DNA of 33,990 nt from an uncultured Clostridium sp. (GCF_947072515.1 NZ_CAMTIG010000037.1:1-33990), one strand, 5' to 3'; shown: positions 1-8,506, counted from the stretch's first letter. Notes: generated by a model not told the origin, from the letters alone. A program made the numbers and translations.

Positions 1-54
1 AATAGTTCCAATATTTACGTGTGGTTTACTTCTTTCAAATTTTGCTTTTGACAT
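1..54 (-). CDS. tuf: Elongation factor Tu, N-terminal fragment (runs off the window)
   Basis: Only the first 18 codons are inside the window. The ATG is at 52-54 and the translation begins MSKAKFERSKPHVNIGTI, the characteristic EF-Tu N-terminus that leads into the first GTP-binding strand. A strong ribosome-binding site (AAAGGAGGAATTTTATA) precedes it. EF-Tu is the GTPase that carries aminoacyl-tRNA to the ribosome. The gene lies about 60 bases downstream of tRNA-Thr with no terminator between them, so the two are probably co-transcribed from the promoter at 231-259. The rest of the gene is not visible. Confidence 0.93.
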   Translation of the reverse strand, partial: MSKAKFERSKPHVNIGTI

Positions 55-115
55 TATAAAATTCCTCCTTTATTTCCAAATAAACTTTGCCTAGCGTTTT
101 TTCATTTTTGACGTT

Positions 116-191
116 TGGAGCTCACGATCGGGATTGAACCGACGACCTCCACCTTACCAAGGTGACGCTCTACCTACTGAGCTACGTGAGC
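116..191 (-). tRNA. tRNA-Thr (GGT anticodon)
   Basis: The minus strand folds as a standard 76-nt tRNA. The acceptor stem pairs GCTCACG with CGTGAGC, the discriminator base is T, and CCA is encoded (complement of 116-118). The D arm contains AGCTCAGTAGGTAGAGC, the anticodon loop is TTGGTAA with anticodon GGT, and the T loop contains GGTTCAATCC. It sits between sigH and tuf. Confidence 0.96.
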
Positions 192-230
192 ACCTCTAAG
201 TACGATATTTTTTCAATATACCAATTATAA

Positions 231-259
231 AGTTTACTATTATTCTTTTTATTTGTCAA
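231..259 (-). promoter_or_regulatory. Sigma-A-type promoter for tRNA-Thr and tuf
   Basis: On the minus strand TTGACA (254-259) is separated by 17 bases from TAAACT (231-236), about 40 bases before the tRNA-Thr 5' end. No terminator is visible between the tRNA and tuf. Confidence 0.7.
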
Positions 260-268
260 TATAAATAA

Positions 269-889
269 TCAGTTTATATCTAAGCATTTTTCAAGCTTTC
301 TTTTAACTCTCTGAAGTGCATTATCTATAGATTTAGCTTGCCTATCTAAATCACATGCTATTTCTTGATATGACTTCCCATCTAAATAAGAATTTAGAAC
401 CTTTAGTTCTAAACTTGAAAGATTTTCTTGGATTTTTCCTTCTATCCTAATCATCTCTTCTTGACTTACTATAAGTGCTTCTGGATCTGTAATTTTAAAA
501 CCAGCTAATACATCTAAAAGTGTCCTTTCAGACTCTTCCTCATATATCGGCTTATTTAAAGATACATAGGTGTTTAGTGGTATATGTTTTTGTCTAGTGG
601 CAGTTTTAATTGCTGTTATTATTTGTCTTGTTACACAAATTTCTGCAAATGCTTTAAAGCTAGTTAACTTTTCCGGATTAAAATCTCGTATTGCTTTATA
701 AAGTCCAATCATACCTTCTTGATATATGTCTTCTTTATCTGCACCTATTAAAAAATATGATTTTGCCTTTGATTTAACAAAATTTTCGTATTTATTAATT
801 AAATACTCTTGTGCATAAATACTACCTTGTTTTGCTTCTAAAACAATTTCTTCATCTGATTTTTTATCAAGTTCCACATGCCTATTCAT
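269..889 (-). CDS. sigH: RNA polymerase sporulation sigma factor SigH
   Basis: Sigma-70 family factor of the SigH (Spo0H) type, which directs early sporulation and post-exponential transcription. Region 2 is visible in residues about 15-100 (DEEIVLEAKQGS, then GADKEDIYQEGMIGLYKAI and the aromatic-rich FKAFAEICVTRQI). Region 4 is near the C-terminus (LNSYLDGKSYQEIACDLDRQAKSIDNALQRVKRKLEK), a helix-turn-helix for the -35 element. I chose the ATG at 887-889 (MNRHVELDKK), which has GGTGGA seven bases upstream. The longer in-frame ATG at 922 has a poor ribosome-binding site and adds eleven atypical residues. The protein is then 206 aa, close to the family length. The position beside yacP and rlmB is conserved in Firmicutes. 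A sigma-A promoter precedes it. Confidence 0.93.
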   Translation of the reverse strand: MNRHVELDKKSDEEIVLEAKQGSIYAQEYLINKYENFVKSKAKSYFLIGADKEDIYQEGMIGLYKAIRDFNPEKLTSFKAFAEICVTRQIITAIKTATRQKHIPLNTYVSLNKPIYEEESERTLLDVLAGFKITDPEALIVSQEEMIRIEGKIQENLSSLELKVLNSYLDGKSYQEIACDLDRQAKSIDNALQRVKRKLEKCLDIN

Positions 890-947
890 ATATTTTCCAC
901 CATTTTCTCCACTTCTCTGCATTTATTCAAACCTACATATAAATTTA

Positions 948-977
948 ATTATACAGTAACTTACAATTCATAGTCAA
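948..977 (-). promoter_or_regulatory. Sigma-A-type promoter of sigH
   Basis: TTGACT (972-977) and a perfect TATAAT (948-953) are separated by 18 bases on the minus strand in the short gap between yacP and sigH. Transcription would start near 941, about 50 bases before the SigH ATG, so sigH can be expressed apart from the upstream operon. Confidence 0.6.
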
Positions 978-996
978 CTTAATAACTTTCTCTATC

Positions 997-1509
997 CTAC
1001 TTACTTCTTCTAATAGCCTCTAACTTCATCAAAACATCTTTATCTATATTATCCGAAAGATTATTTTTTTGATTTATTTTATTTTTTTCGGTCTCTATTT
1101 CAATTTTATTTTCTGCTATTTTTACATCTTTATAGAATTCATGTGAAGATTTTCTTGCTGCACCTCTTTGAAATATTGTTTGCTGTTCTAAATTATCAGA
1201 GGTTACTACACAAACATCATATTTTCTTCCAATAGCATCAACTTCACGCTCTATAAATGCATCAGCTGTCTCTCCATTTTTGGTGAAAACAACTGTTAAT
1301 AGTTTATTTATTTCTTCTTGTTTTTCTATACTTCCTTGAACCATATGTGCATCGAATACAACTATAATTTTACTATTATTATATGTCCCATAGTTTTCCA
1401 TTTTTCTGATTAACTTTTGTCTTGAACCTTCTAACCCTTCTTTTTTATCACTTTTAAGATTGGGCCAACAATTTATAACATTATACCCGTCTACAAAGAT
1501 TATCTTCAC
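997..1509 (-). CDS. rae1: NYN-domain ribosome-dependent mRNA endonuclease, Rae1/YacP family
   Basis: A 170-aa protein with the PIN-like NYN fold. Acidic metal-binding positions are in place: VDGYNVIN at residues 6-13, IVVFDAH near 50, TADAFIERE near 81 and CVVTSDN near 100. The Bacillus subtilis homologue Rae1 (YacP) cleaves mRNA in the ribosomal A site. The C-terminal third is charged and Lys-rich. The start is a GTG at 1507-1509 with GAGGG upstream. It is 19 bases downstream of rlmB and is part of the cysS-mrnC-rlmB-yacP series. Family assignment is secure; the exact cleavage role here is inferred from Bacillus. Confidence 0.85.
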   Translation of the reverse strand: MKIIFVDGYNVINCWPNLKSDKKEGLEGSRQKLIRKMENYGTYNNSKIIVVFDAHMVQGSIEKQEEINKLLTVVFTKNGETADAFIEREVDAIGRKYDVCVVTSDNLEQQTIFQRGAARKSSHEFYKDVKIAENKIEIETEKNKINQKNNLSDNIDKDVLMKLEAIRRSK

Positions 1510-1528
1510 CTTTCATCCCTCTTTTTTA

Positions 1529-2473
1529 TTATTTTAGTCTACCTTTTAATACTTCATACATCATTATTCCACCAGCTACTGATGCATTTAAAGAATTTAT
1601 TCTTCCAATCATTGGTATTCTGACTAATTTATCGCATTTTTTTAACGTTAATTTAGATATTCCTCTTCCTTCACTTCCTATAACAATTCCACAAGGACCA
1701 CTAAAGTTTACTTCATGGCTGAATTCTCTTCCATCTATATCAGCACCATATATCCAAACTCCTGCAGCTTTTAATTCATCGATAGCTTTGTTTATATTTG
1801 TTACTTTAGCTATTCTTACATGTTCTACTGCCCCTACTGAAGATTTATACACTGTAGGTGTTACTCCAACATTTCTTCTCTTTGGTATTATTATACCATG
1901 AACACCACAAGTCTCAGCTGTTCTTATTATTGAACCTAAATTATGTGGATCTTCTATCTCATCTAAAATTATTATAAATGGATCTTGACCTTTTCTTTCA
2001 GCTCTTTTTAATATATCTGATACTTCACAATAATTATATGGCGTTATTTTAGCTACTACTCCTTGATGCACAATTCCATTAACCATAGCATCTAGCGCTT
2101 TCTTTTCAACTTCTTTTATAACTATTTTTTTATCTTTTGCCATTCCAATAATAGCCGTTATTGATCCTTCTCTTGATCCATTGCTTATGTAAAGTGCCTC
2201 TATAGTTTTATTGCTTTTTAATGCTTCCATAACAGCATTTCTTCCAATTACTAAATCTTCTCTAATTTCTACAATCTCTTCTCTAACTGCTCTTTCTTCT
2301 CTAGTTGGTCTAACTGGTTTAACTACTTCTTTAGGCCCTTTTCTAGCCTTATTTCTTTCTCCTCTTATAAGTCTAGTATTGTTATCTACTCTAGCATCTC
2401 TCTTTTTTATTCTTTCTTCTCTTTCCTCACTCATTTTTTTCATTTCTCTATAACTTTTTTTTGGTTTTTTCAT
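1529..2473 (-). CDS. rlmB: 23S rRNA 2'-O-methyltransferase RlmB (TrmH/SPOUT family)
   Basis: SAM-dependent SpoU/TrmH-type methyltransferase, expected to modify the 2'-O of G2251 (E. coli numbering) in the 23S rRNA peptidyl-transferase region. The substrate-binding domain starts near residue 73 (VIGRNAVMEALKS). The trefoil-knot catalytic domain shows LDEIEDPHNLGSIIRTAE, then IVIGSEGRGI and IPMIGRINSLNASVAGGI, the three SPOUT motifs. Residues 1-70 form an unusually long, almost entirely Lys/Arg/Glu extension, probably disordered and RNA-binding; clostridial members often carry one. AAGGAG lies eight bases before the ATG. RlmB is the usual call for this operon position, but another 2'-O-methyl target cannot be excluded. 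Confidence 0.9.
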   Translation of the reverse strand: MKKPKKSYREMKKMSEEREERIKKRDARVDNNTRLIRGERNKARKGPKEVVKPVRPTREERAVREEIVEIREDLVIGRNAVMEALKSNKTIEALYISNGSREGSITAIIGMAKDKKIVIKEVEKKALDAMVNGIVHQGVVAKITPYNYCEVSDILKRAERKGQDPFIIILDEIEDPHNLGSIIRTAETCGVHGIIIPKRRNVGVTPTVYKSSVGAVEHVRIAKVTNINKAIDELKAAGVWIYGADIDGREFSHEVNFSGPCGIVIGSEGRGISKLTLKKCDKLVRIPMIGRINSLNASVAGGIMMYEVLKGRLK

Positions 2474-2521
2474 AATTTAATCTCCTTATCACAACAATTA
2501 TATTTAATCTTATCATGTATT

Positions 2522-2938
2522 TTACTTTTTGCACACTTCTATTGCTTTATTAAAAATAAATTCTAATCTCTCAGTATTATTTATTAAATATAAATATCCT
2601 ACTAAAGCTTCAAATCCAGTTGCCATTCTATAATCTCTAACATCTGCATTCTTCGGTACAGTTGCCGATTTTGCATTTCTTCCTCTTTTATAAATATATA
2701 ATTCTTCTTCTGTTAATTCTTCCTCTATTTCATGCATAATATCTGACTGACTCTTAGCTTTTACATACTTAATTGCCTCTCTATGAAGCTTGTTTGCTAA
2801 TAGACTTGTATTATTTGATAATATATAGTTTCTTATAAATATTTCATAAGCACCGTCTCCAATAAGTGCTAATTGTAATGGATTTAGCCCTCTTGCTTCT
2901 GCCTCAGAAAATTCTCTTATTCTTAAATTTTCTATCAT
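2522..2938 (-). CDS. mrnC: Mini-ribonuclease III
   Basis: A 138-aa RNase III catalytic domain without a dsRNA-binding domain, as in Bacillus MrnC, which matures 23S rRNA by cutting paired precursor ends. The RNase III signature appears as LALIGDGAYEIFIR near residues 22-35, with the catalytic Asp, and FEALVGYLYL near 108-117, with the second acidic residue. The protein is full length for the family. It lies between cysS and rlmB, its usual place. Its ribosome-binding site (AAAGGAGATA) forms one arm of a perfect 10-bp hairpin just upstream of the ATG (see 2945-2985). Confidence 0.92.
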   Translation of the reverse strand: MIENLRIREFSEAEARGLNPLQLALIGDGAYEIFIRNYILSNNTSLLANKLHREAIKYVKAKSQSDIMHEIEEELTEEELYIYKRGRNAKSATVPKNADVRDYRMATGFEALVGYLYLINNTERLEFIFNKAIEVCKK

Positions 2939-2944
2939 CTTTTT

Positions 2945-2985
2945 TATCTCCTTTAAATAAAGGAGATACTTCTCTTCGAAGCATC
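2945..2985 (-). promoter_or_regulatory. Overlapping hairpins covering the mrnC ribosome-binding site
   Basis: On the minus strand TATCTCCTTT-ATTT-AAAGGAGATA (2945-2968) is a perfect 10-bp hairpin whose 3' arm contains the only good Shine-Dalgarno for mrnC. A second hairpin just upstream (2965-2985) pairs GATGCTTC with GAAGTATC and shares the bases TATC with the first, so the two cannot fully form together. This looks like a translational switch or an RNase processing site. The structure is seen directly; the function is inferred. Confidence 0.5.
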
Positions 2986-2995
2986 CCCCATTTGC

Positions 2996-4399
2996 TTAAT
3001 TTACTTTCTTCCATCTAACCCCTTGAGGTGTATCTTCTAAAACAATTCCTCTTGCTTTTAGCTCATCTCTTATTTTATCAGCTAATGCAAAATCTCTGTC
3101 TTTTTTCGCTTGTTGTCTTTGTTCTATAAATCCTTCAATCTCAGCAGCTAAATCTGCATCTTTAGTAGATTTTTGCAACATCCCAAGTGGGGCACCAAGT
3201 TCTCTTATCAATGCCAATGCTCCTTCTACTAACTCTTTTGATGAATCTACATTTATGTGAGTATTTATATCTTTTATTAAATCAAATATAGCTGTTATAG
3301 CGTCAGCTGTGTTGAAATCATCATCCATTTTAGCTATATATTTTTCTCTATATTTATTTAAACTATCTAAATATTTTTTTTCATCATCTGACATTTTTTC
3401 TAGTTTTACTTCATCTATTAAACTTTCTAAATTCCCTATAGTATTATATAATCTTTCAACAGATGCTTTTGCTGAATCTAAAAGATCTTTAGTATAATTT
3501 AATTGAACTCTGTAGTGACATGATAACATTAAAAATCTAATGATATCTGCATCATATTCCTTTAAAACATCTCTTGCTGTAAAGAAATTATTTAATGATT
3601 TAGACATTTTTTGATTATTAACATTTACATATGCAGAATGCATCCAATAATGAGCAAAAGGTTCACCTGTTAATGCTTCACTTTGTGCAATTTCATTTTC
3701 ATGATGTGGGAAAGAAAGATCCATTCCACCAGCATGTATATCTATAGTATTACCTAAGATATTTTTCGCCATACATGAACATTCTATATGCCATCCTGGT
3801 CTTCCTTCTCCCCATGGGCACTTCCATGCAGGTTCTCCCTCTTTTTTAGCTTTCCAAATAGCAAAATCCATAGGATCTTTTTTTCTTTCATCTATATTAA
3901 CTCTCTCACCCATGTTAAGCTCATCTAAATTTTGCTTTGAAAGTTTTCCGTATCCTTCAAATTTTCTTGCACTAAAATAAACATCTCCATCAACTTCATA
4001 AGCATATCCTTTTTCTATAAGTTCTTTTACAAACTTAATAATTTGACCAATATACTCTGTTGCTCTTGGATTTATAGTTGCTCTCTCTATGTTTAATGCA
4101 TCTGCATCTGTATAATATTCTTTAATATATTTATCACCAATAGCTTTAACTGTTGTTCCCTCATCATTGGCTTTATTAATCATCTTATCATCTATATCTG
4201 TAAAGTTTTGAACAAATTTTACTTTGTATCCTCTATATTCAAAATATCTTCTTATTGTATCAAATACTATAAAAGTTCTTCCATTTCCTATATGGAAAAA
4301 ATTATATACAGTAGGTCCACAAACATACATCTTAACTTCGCCTGGGGTAATCGGCTTGAATTCTTCTTTTTGTCTAGTTAACGTATTATATAACTTCAT
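2996..4399 (-). CDS. cysS: Cysteinyl-tRNA synthetase
   Basis: Class I aminoacyl-tRNA synthetase that charges tRNA-Cys in the cytoplasm. The protein is 467 aa, a normal length. The zinc ligand Cys is in [16 protein letters not shown] at residues 24-39, which also holds the HIGH-type motif as HIGN. The other zinc ligands appear in [10 protein letters not shown] and SFPHHENE, and the KMSKS loop is present as [10 protein letters not shown]. The C-terminal DALR-like region ends in [18 protein letters not shown], typical of bacterial CysS. It follows proS by 18 bases and probably shares its transcript. Confidence 0.97.
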   Translation of the reverse strand: MKLYNTLTRQKEEFKPITPGEVKMYVCGPTVYNFFHIGNGRTFIVFDTIRRYFEYRGYKVKFVQNFTDIDDKMINKANDEGTTVKAIGDKYIKEYYTDADALNIERATINPRATEYIGQIIKFVKELIEKGYAYEVDGDVYFSARKFEGYGKLSKQNLDELNMGERVNIDERKKDPMDFAIWKAKKEGEPAWKCPWGEGRPGWHIECSCMAKNILGNTIDIHAGGMDLSFPHHENEIAQSEALTGEPFAHYWMHSAYVNVNNQKMSKSLNNFFTARDVLKEYDADIIRFLMLSCHYRVQLNYTKDLLDSAKASVERLYNTIGNLESLIDEVKLEKMSDDEKKYLDSLNKYREKYIAKMDDDFNTADAITAIFDLIKDINTHINVDSSKELVEGALALIRELGAPLGMLQKSTKDADLAAEIEGFIEQRQQAKKDRDFALADKIRDELKARGIVLEDTPQGVRWKKVN

Positions 4400-4417
4400 A
4401 CCTTTCCTCCTATTATC

Positions 4418-6133
4418 CTATCTTAATTTAAGACCATTCTTTTTAAACTCTTCTCTTATTCTTTCTTCAACTGCATCTACTTTTATTATTTCATTATCAG
4501 CACTTGTTCTTAATCTAAATTCCACTTCATTTTCAGTTACTCTTTTACCAACAACTACTCTCATTGGAATTCCCATAAGCTCTGAATCTTTAAATTTAAC
4601 TCCAGCTCTCTCTTTTCTATCATCAAATAGAACATCTAGCCCTAATGATTTTAAGTTGTTGTAAATTTCTTCTGCAACTCTCATTTGCTCTTCATCTTTT
4701 GAGTTAACAGCTATAACTGATACTTTATATGGTGCCACTTCTAATGGCCATATAATACCATTTTCATCATGATGTTGTTCTACTATTGATGCAACAGTTC
4801 TTGTTACTCCTATACCATAGCAACCCATTATAAATGGTTTTTCTTTACCATCTTCATCTATAAACTTTGCATCCATAGCTTCTGAATACTTAGTTCCTAA
4901 TTTGAAGATATGTCCAACTTCTGTTCCTCTAGCAATAGTAATTTTACCACCACATTTCGGACAAACTTCACCTTCTTCTACATTTCTGAAATCTCCAATT
5001 GTTCCTTCAAAATCTCTTCCATAATTAACACCAGTTAAGTGATATCCAGTTTCGTTAGCTCCTACAACTATATTATTCATATTTTTAACTTCTGCATCAA
5101 CTAGCATTAGATCTACTTTTATTCCTACTGGTCCTGCAAATCCTGTTTGTGCATTTGTAGCTTCCATAACTTGCTCATGACTAGCTAATTCTATATCTGT
5201 TTCAGCATTAGCAGCATTAGCTACTTTAACTTCATTTACTTCTCTATCTCCTCTTACTAAAACAGCTATACATTTTCCATCAACATTATATAATAATGTT
5301 TTAACTGTCTTTTTTGCATCAACATTTAAAAAGTTTGAAACTTCTTCAATAGTTCTGCTGTCTGGAGTTTCTATTTTTTTCATTTCTTCCATAGCTTCTT
5401 CTAACATTTTTTCTGGCATCGCTTCAGCCTTTTCCATATTAGCTGCGTAATCACATGAAGTACAGAATACTACATCATCTTCTCCAACTTCTGATTTAAC
5501 CATGAATTCAATTGAATTCGATCCTCCAATTGCACCTGAATCCGCTTCAACACCTTTAGCATCTAATCCACATCTATTAAATATATTAACATATGCATCA
5601 TGCATTTTATTAAATGCTAAATCTAATCCCTCTTGATTTCTATCAAAACTATAAGCATCTTTCATTATGAATTCTCTTGATCTCATAACTCCAAATCTTG
5701 GTCTTCTTTCATCTCTATATTTAGTTTGAATTTGATAAAGATTTATTGGTAATTGCTTATATGATTTAACTTCATTTTTAACTATACTTGTAAAAACCTC
5801 TTCATGAGTTGGTCCTAAGCAATAGTCTCTTGAGCCCCTATCTTTTACTCTAAACATTTCTGCTCCATAAGCATCCCATCTTCCTGATTCTTGCCATAAT
5901 TCGGCTGGAATAATCGCAGAACAAAGTAATTCTTGAGCACCCTTATCTTCCATTTCTTCTCTGATTATTTCTTCAACATTTTTAAGAACCTTAATTCCTA
6001 ATGGTAAATGATTATATATTCCTGAAGTCATTTTTCTTATTAATCCTGCTCTTATCATTAATTGATGACTTGCTATTTCTGCTTCTGCTGGAACTTCTCT
6101 TAGTGTTGCTATTAGCATATTTGACATTTTCAT
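4418..6133 (-). CDS. proS: Prolyl-tRNA synthetase, bacterial (ProS type 1)
   Basis: Class II synthetase of 571 aa. Motif 1 is near residues 36-60 ([19 protein letters not shown]), motif 2 near 135-160 ([19 protein letters not shown]), and motif 3 near 440 ([13 protein letters not shown]). The insertion domain between motifs 2 and 3 (about residues 225-400) shows it is the bacterial editing type that removes mischarged Ala. A Cys pair (CPKCGG) lies at the end of the insert. The anticodon-binding domain fills the last 100 residues. AGGAGG precedes the ATG. Expression is expected to be controlled by the T-box leader at 6165-6381. Confidence 0.97.
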   Translation of the reverse strand: MKMSNMLIATLREVPAEAEIASHQLMIRAGLIRKMTSGIYNHLPLGIKVLKNVEEIIREEMEDKGAQELLCSAIIPAELWQESGRWDAYGAEMFRVKDRGSRDYCLGPTHEEVFTSIVKNEVKSYKQLPINLYQIQTKYRDERRPRFGVMRSREFIMKDAYSFDRNQEGLDLAFNKMHDAYVNIFNRCGLDAKGVEADSGAIGGSNSIEFMVKSEVGEDDVVFCTSCDYAANMEKAEAMPEKMLEEAMEEMKKIETPDSRTIEEVSNFLNVDAKKTVKTLLYNVDGKCIAVLVRGDREVNEVKVANAANAETDIELASHEQVMEATNAQTGFAGPVGIKVDLMLVDAEVKNMNNIVVGANETGYHLTGVNYGRDFEGTIGDFRNVEEGEVCPKCGGKITIARGTEVGHIFKLGTKYSEAMDAKFIDEDGKEKPFIMGCYGIGVTRTVASIVEQHHDENGIIWPLEVAPYKVSVIAVNSKDEEQMRVAEEIYNNLKSLGLDVLFDDRKERAGVKFKDSELMGIPMRVVVGKRVTENEVEFRLRTSADNEIIKVDAVEERIREEFKKNGLKLR

Positions 6134-6164
6134 AATTATAAAATCCTCCTAAAATCTTGTCTAT

Positions 6165-6198
6165 AAAAAAAGCCCCCCTATATTTTTACATATAGGGC
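6165..6198 (-). terminator. Leader terminator of the proS T-box
   Basis: On the minus strand GCCCTATAT and ATATAGGGGGGC pair around a short A-rich loop and are followed by seven T residues (6165-6171). It immediately follows the T-box sequence and lies about 30 bases before the proS ATG. It should form when charged tRNA-Pro leaves the antiterminator unstabilised. Confidence 0.85.
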
Positions 6199-6381
6199 GA
6201 CTTATATCGCGGTACCACCTAAATTTATTTCTTTAATAATGATAACGGTATTAAACCGATAGTTTTCTATTTACTCCAAAGCTGGTTCAAAATCTATTTG
6301 AAAATCTTCCAGCCTATGGATTTTCTCTCTGAAAAGACGATTTTTACTATTCTTCTTCAATGTAATAATATAAAGTTATGA
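6165..6381 (-). promoter_or_regulatory. T-box riboswitch leader, proline-specific, of proS
   Basis: The minus-strand leader contains the T-box core AGGTGGTACCGCG (complement of about 6207-6219), which forms the antiterminator bulge pairing with the NCCA end of uncharged tRNA. An AGAGAG element upstream (near 6327) fits the stem I GA/K-turn motif. The likely specifier is CCA in GAACCAGC (6283-6285), a proline codon, which agrees with the downstream gene. A leader terminator follows. Uncharged tRNA-Pro should allow read-through into proS. The class is certain; the exact specifier triplet is read by eye. Confidence 0.9.
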
Positions 6382-6387
6382 TTTTTA

Positions 6388-6416
6388 ATTATATCTTTTA
6401 TAGTTTTCTCTGTCAA
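6388..6416 (-). promoter_or_regulatory. Consensus sigma-A promoter of the proS leader
   Basis: Perfect TTGACA (6411-6416) and perfect TATAAT (6388-6393) are separated by 17 bases on the minus strand. It starts within a few bases of the ispD stop codon, and transcription would begin near 6381, at the start of the T-box leader. Confidence 0.85.
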
Positions 6417-6421
6417 TGATT

Positions 6422-7102
6422 CTAAATATTAGTTTTTGATAAAAATTCTGCAAGTACTAAATCTTCTGGTGTAGTAATTTTTATATTTGTATACTCACCT
6501 TCATAAAGATATACCTTATGCCCATACTTTTCAACAACAGATGTATCATCTGTTACTTCTATATGTTCTTTATCAATCCTCTCATGGCAATTCAATATTA
6601 GATCATAATCGAATATTTGCGGTGTTTGTATTGCTACAAGTTCTGCTCTATTTAAAGTTTTTTTTGAAAAACACTCTTTATCTTTTATTTTTATAGTATC
6701 TTTTGGCATTACTCCTGGAGCTGCACTTTTATAAAGTTTAGCAAATTTAATCCCATCTAAGATTAAGTTTTCACTAAAAAAAGGTCTTGCTCCATCATGA
6801 ATTAGTACAATATCCGTTTTATCTATAGATCTTAATCCATTTAAAACAGAGTCTTTTCTTTCTTTTCCACCTTCAACTATACTTTTGATTTTCAAATCAT
6901 ATTTATCTATTATTTTTTCTTTACAATAGCCTATCTCATCTTTTGGCACAACTACTATAATTTCATCTATTTCTTTGCAATTCATAAACTTTTTTATAGT
7001 GTAATATAGAATTGGTTTTTCATTTATTTCTATATACTGTTTGCTGATATCAGAGTTCATTCTCTTCCCTCTTCCACCTGCTAATATTATTGCACTATTC
7101 AT
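6422..7102 (-). CDS. ispD: 2-C-methyl-D-erythritol 4-phosphate cytidylyltransferase
   Basis: Transfers CMP from CTP to MEP, the third step of the MEP (non-mevalonate) isoprenoid pathway. The 226-aa protein has the nucleotidyltransferase start AIILAGGRGKRM at residues 4-15, the metal/substrate motif VLIHDGARPF near 99-108, the AIQTPQIFDYDL segment near 157 and VTDDTSVVEKYG near 183. These are the standard IspD landmarks. The length is normal. It follows yacL by 12 bases, a pairing common in clostridia and bacilli (yacL-ispD). The proS promoter begins immediately downstream. Confidence 0.93.
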   Translation of the reverse strand: MNSAIILAGGRGKRMNSDISKQYIEINEKPILYYTIKKFMNCKEIDEIIVVVPKDEIGYCKEKIIDKYDLKIKSIVEGGKERKDSVLNGLRSIDKTDIVLIHDGARPFFSENLILDGIKFAKLYKSAAPGVMPKDTIKIKDKECFSKKTLNRAELVAIQTPQIFDYDLILNCHERIDKEHIEVTDDTSVVEKYGHKVYLYEGEYTNIKITTPEDLVLAEFLSKTNI

Positions 7103-7114
7103 TTTATAAATCTC

Positions 7115-8230
7115 CTATTCTTTAGGCTTTGCAAAAATCATTCTTCCTGCTGCAGTTTGAAGCACAGATGTTACTAATACTGTAATAGTTTTGTTCATAT
7201 GTTTTCTACCACCTTCTACTACTATCATAGTTCCATCATCTAAATATGCAACTCCTTGTGTCTGTTCTTTTCCGTCTTTAACTACTTCAACTACCATTTC
7301 TTCTCCTGGTATAACTACAGGTTTTATAGCATTTGAAAGTTCATTAATATTTAAAACAGGAACACCCTGCACTTCTGCCACTTTATTTAAATTATAGTCA
7401 TTAGTAATTACCTTTCCACCTAAAGTTTGTGCTAACTTTAAAAGTTTTGCATCTACTTCAGCTATCTTAGGAAAATCACCTTCCCAAATTTGCGTTTCAA
7501 TATCAATTTCTTTTTGTATTTGATTTAAAATATCTAATCCTCTTCTACCTCTAACTCTTTTTAAAGAATCAGATGAATCTGAAATATGTCTTAACTCATC
7601 TAATACAAAGCTTGGTATTATAAGTGGACCCTCAATAAATCCTGTTTGGCATATATCATATATTCTTCCATCAATGATTACAGATGTATCTAAAACCTTT
7701 GGTATTGATTTATAACCTTTTGTTATTTTTACAGGTTTTTCTTTTTTCTCTTTTAATAAAGGTCTTTCCTTACTTGTTTTCTTAATTGATAAAAGCATGC
7801 TATTTATGTCATCTTTTTTACTAACCATTATTTTCATACCTAATAATGCCGCTATTATATTTAATAAAGTATATAATAATGGTCCTATTAAATAAATATT
7901 ACTTAATGGTTTCCCGAAGAAATAAGTTATTATTAATAAAACTAATGCACCTATTGCACCATAAATTATTTCAGTTATTGAAACACTTTTCATATTTCCT
8001 TCTGCATAATCCATAAGATTATTAACTAGGGTATATATATATGGTGATATAGCAAATAGAATAATACCAAATAATAAAGAAATAAAAATAAGAAATAATA
8101 CCGAACCTAAAGTTGTTGAAAAATAACTGATTTCTCTAACAGCTTCAATTTTTAAAACTGCATCTCCTATTATATAACCTAAAAGAAGACCTATAAGAGT
8201 AAGAATTCCTCTCATTAATTTTTTTAGCAT
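7115..8230 (-). CDS. Membrane-anchored PIN/TRAM domain protein, YacL family
   Basis: The N-terminal 130 residues contain four hydrophobic segments (about 5-25, 32-55, 80-105, 108-130) that anchor the protein. A PIN nuclease domain begins near residue 180 (KVLDTSVIIDGRI, with LDELRHISDS and the acidic VITNDYNLNKVAEV). A C-terminal TRAM domain (about 300-365: VKDGKEQTQGVAYLDDGTMIVVEGG) is a predicted RNA-binding module. I start at ATG 8228-8230 (MLKKLMRG) because GAGGAGGTG lies seven bases upstream; an eleven-residue longer reading frame has no such site. The Bacillus homologue YacL sits in the radA-disA-yacL-ispD cluster. RNase activity is plausible but not shown by the sequence. Confidence 0.85.
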   Translation of the reverse strand: MLKKLMRGILTLIGLLLGYIIGDAVLKIEAVREISYFSTTLGSVLFLIFISLLFGIILFAISPYIYTLVNNLMDYAEGNMKSVSITEIIYGAIGALVLLIITYFFGKPLSNIYLIGPLLYTLLNIIAALLGMKIMVSKKDDINSMLLSIKKTSKERPLLKEKKEKPVKITKGYKSIPKVLDTSVIIDGRIYDICQTGFIEGPLIIPSFVLDELRHISDSSDSLKRVRGRRGLDILNQIQKEIDIETQIWEGDFPKIAEVDAKLLKLAQTLGGKVITNDYNLNKVAEVQGVPVLNINELSNAIKPVVIPGEEMVVEVVKDGKEQTQGVAYLDDGTMIVVEGGRKHMNKTITVLVTSVLQTAAGRMIFAKPKE

Positions 8231-8265
8231 CCTTGTCACCTCCTCGTATTTAATTATTACCACAA

Positions 8266-8305
8266 TAACTTTATTAATACTTATTTTTAATTGTTAATAA
8301 AGTTA
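8266..8305. repeat. Perfect 12-bp inverted repeat before yacL
   Basis: TAACTTTATTAA (8266-8277) and its exact complement TTAATAAAGTTA (8294-8305) are separated by 16 bases. The repeat lies between the putative yacL -10 (8317-8322) and the yacL ATG, so it would be a 5' hairpin of the mRNA or an operator. No T-tract follows, so it is not an obvious terminator. Confidence 0.55.
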
Positions 8306-8316
8306 CTATTATTTTA

Positions 8317-8325
8317 AGTATATCA
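8317..8325 (-). promoter_or_regulatory. Probable extended -10 promoter of yacL
   Basis: On the minus strand TGATATACT gives an extended -10 (TGn plus TATACT, 8317-8322). The -35 region is poor, as is often so with extended -10 promoters. Transcription would start just upstream of the inverted repeat. Confidence 0.4.
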
Positions 8326-8390
8326 TTAGAACTTCTATTTGACATTAAGATTTTCTTAAAAAGAGTTTTCTTATACGATTTTTATTTTAT

Positions 8391-8419
8391 TAGACAATAC
8401 CCCCTATATTTTTTAAATT
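8391..8419 (+). promoter_or_regulatory. Possible promoter of the Cys-rich gene at 8507
   Basis: TAGACA (8391-8396) and TAAATT (8414-8419) are separated by 17 bases, about 90 bases before the ATG. Both hexamers are imperfect in an AT-rich region. The spacer contains ATACCCCCTATA, which shares its first ten bases with the palindrome upstream of trxB. Confidence 0.35.
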
Positions 8420-8506
8420 TCCTAGTATATCATACCAATAAGAGAAGTAACTTTTCTTATTAACATCTATTACCTAAATTTCAATCAATTATTAAGGGGT
8501 GATTAT

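Noticed and set aside
2211..2453. Plus-strand open frame of 80 codons within rlmB
   Set aside because: It is the reverse shadow of the Lys/Arg/Glu-rich N-terminal extension of RlmB, which gives a Leu/Ser-rich low-complexity product, and it has no ribosome-binding site.
4224..4664. Plus-strand frame of 146 codons across the cysS-proS junction
   Set aside because: It is antisense to two certain genes, has hydrophobic low-complexity composition and lacks start signals.
8397..8408. ATACCCCCTATA, a possible second CsoR/CstR operator
   Set aside because: Only the left half matches the trxB palindrome; the GGGGTAT half is missing, so it is noted only as a half-site within a weak promoter spacer.
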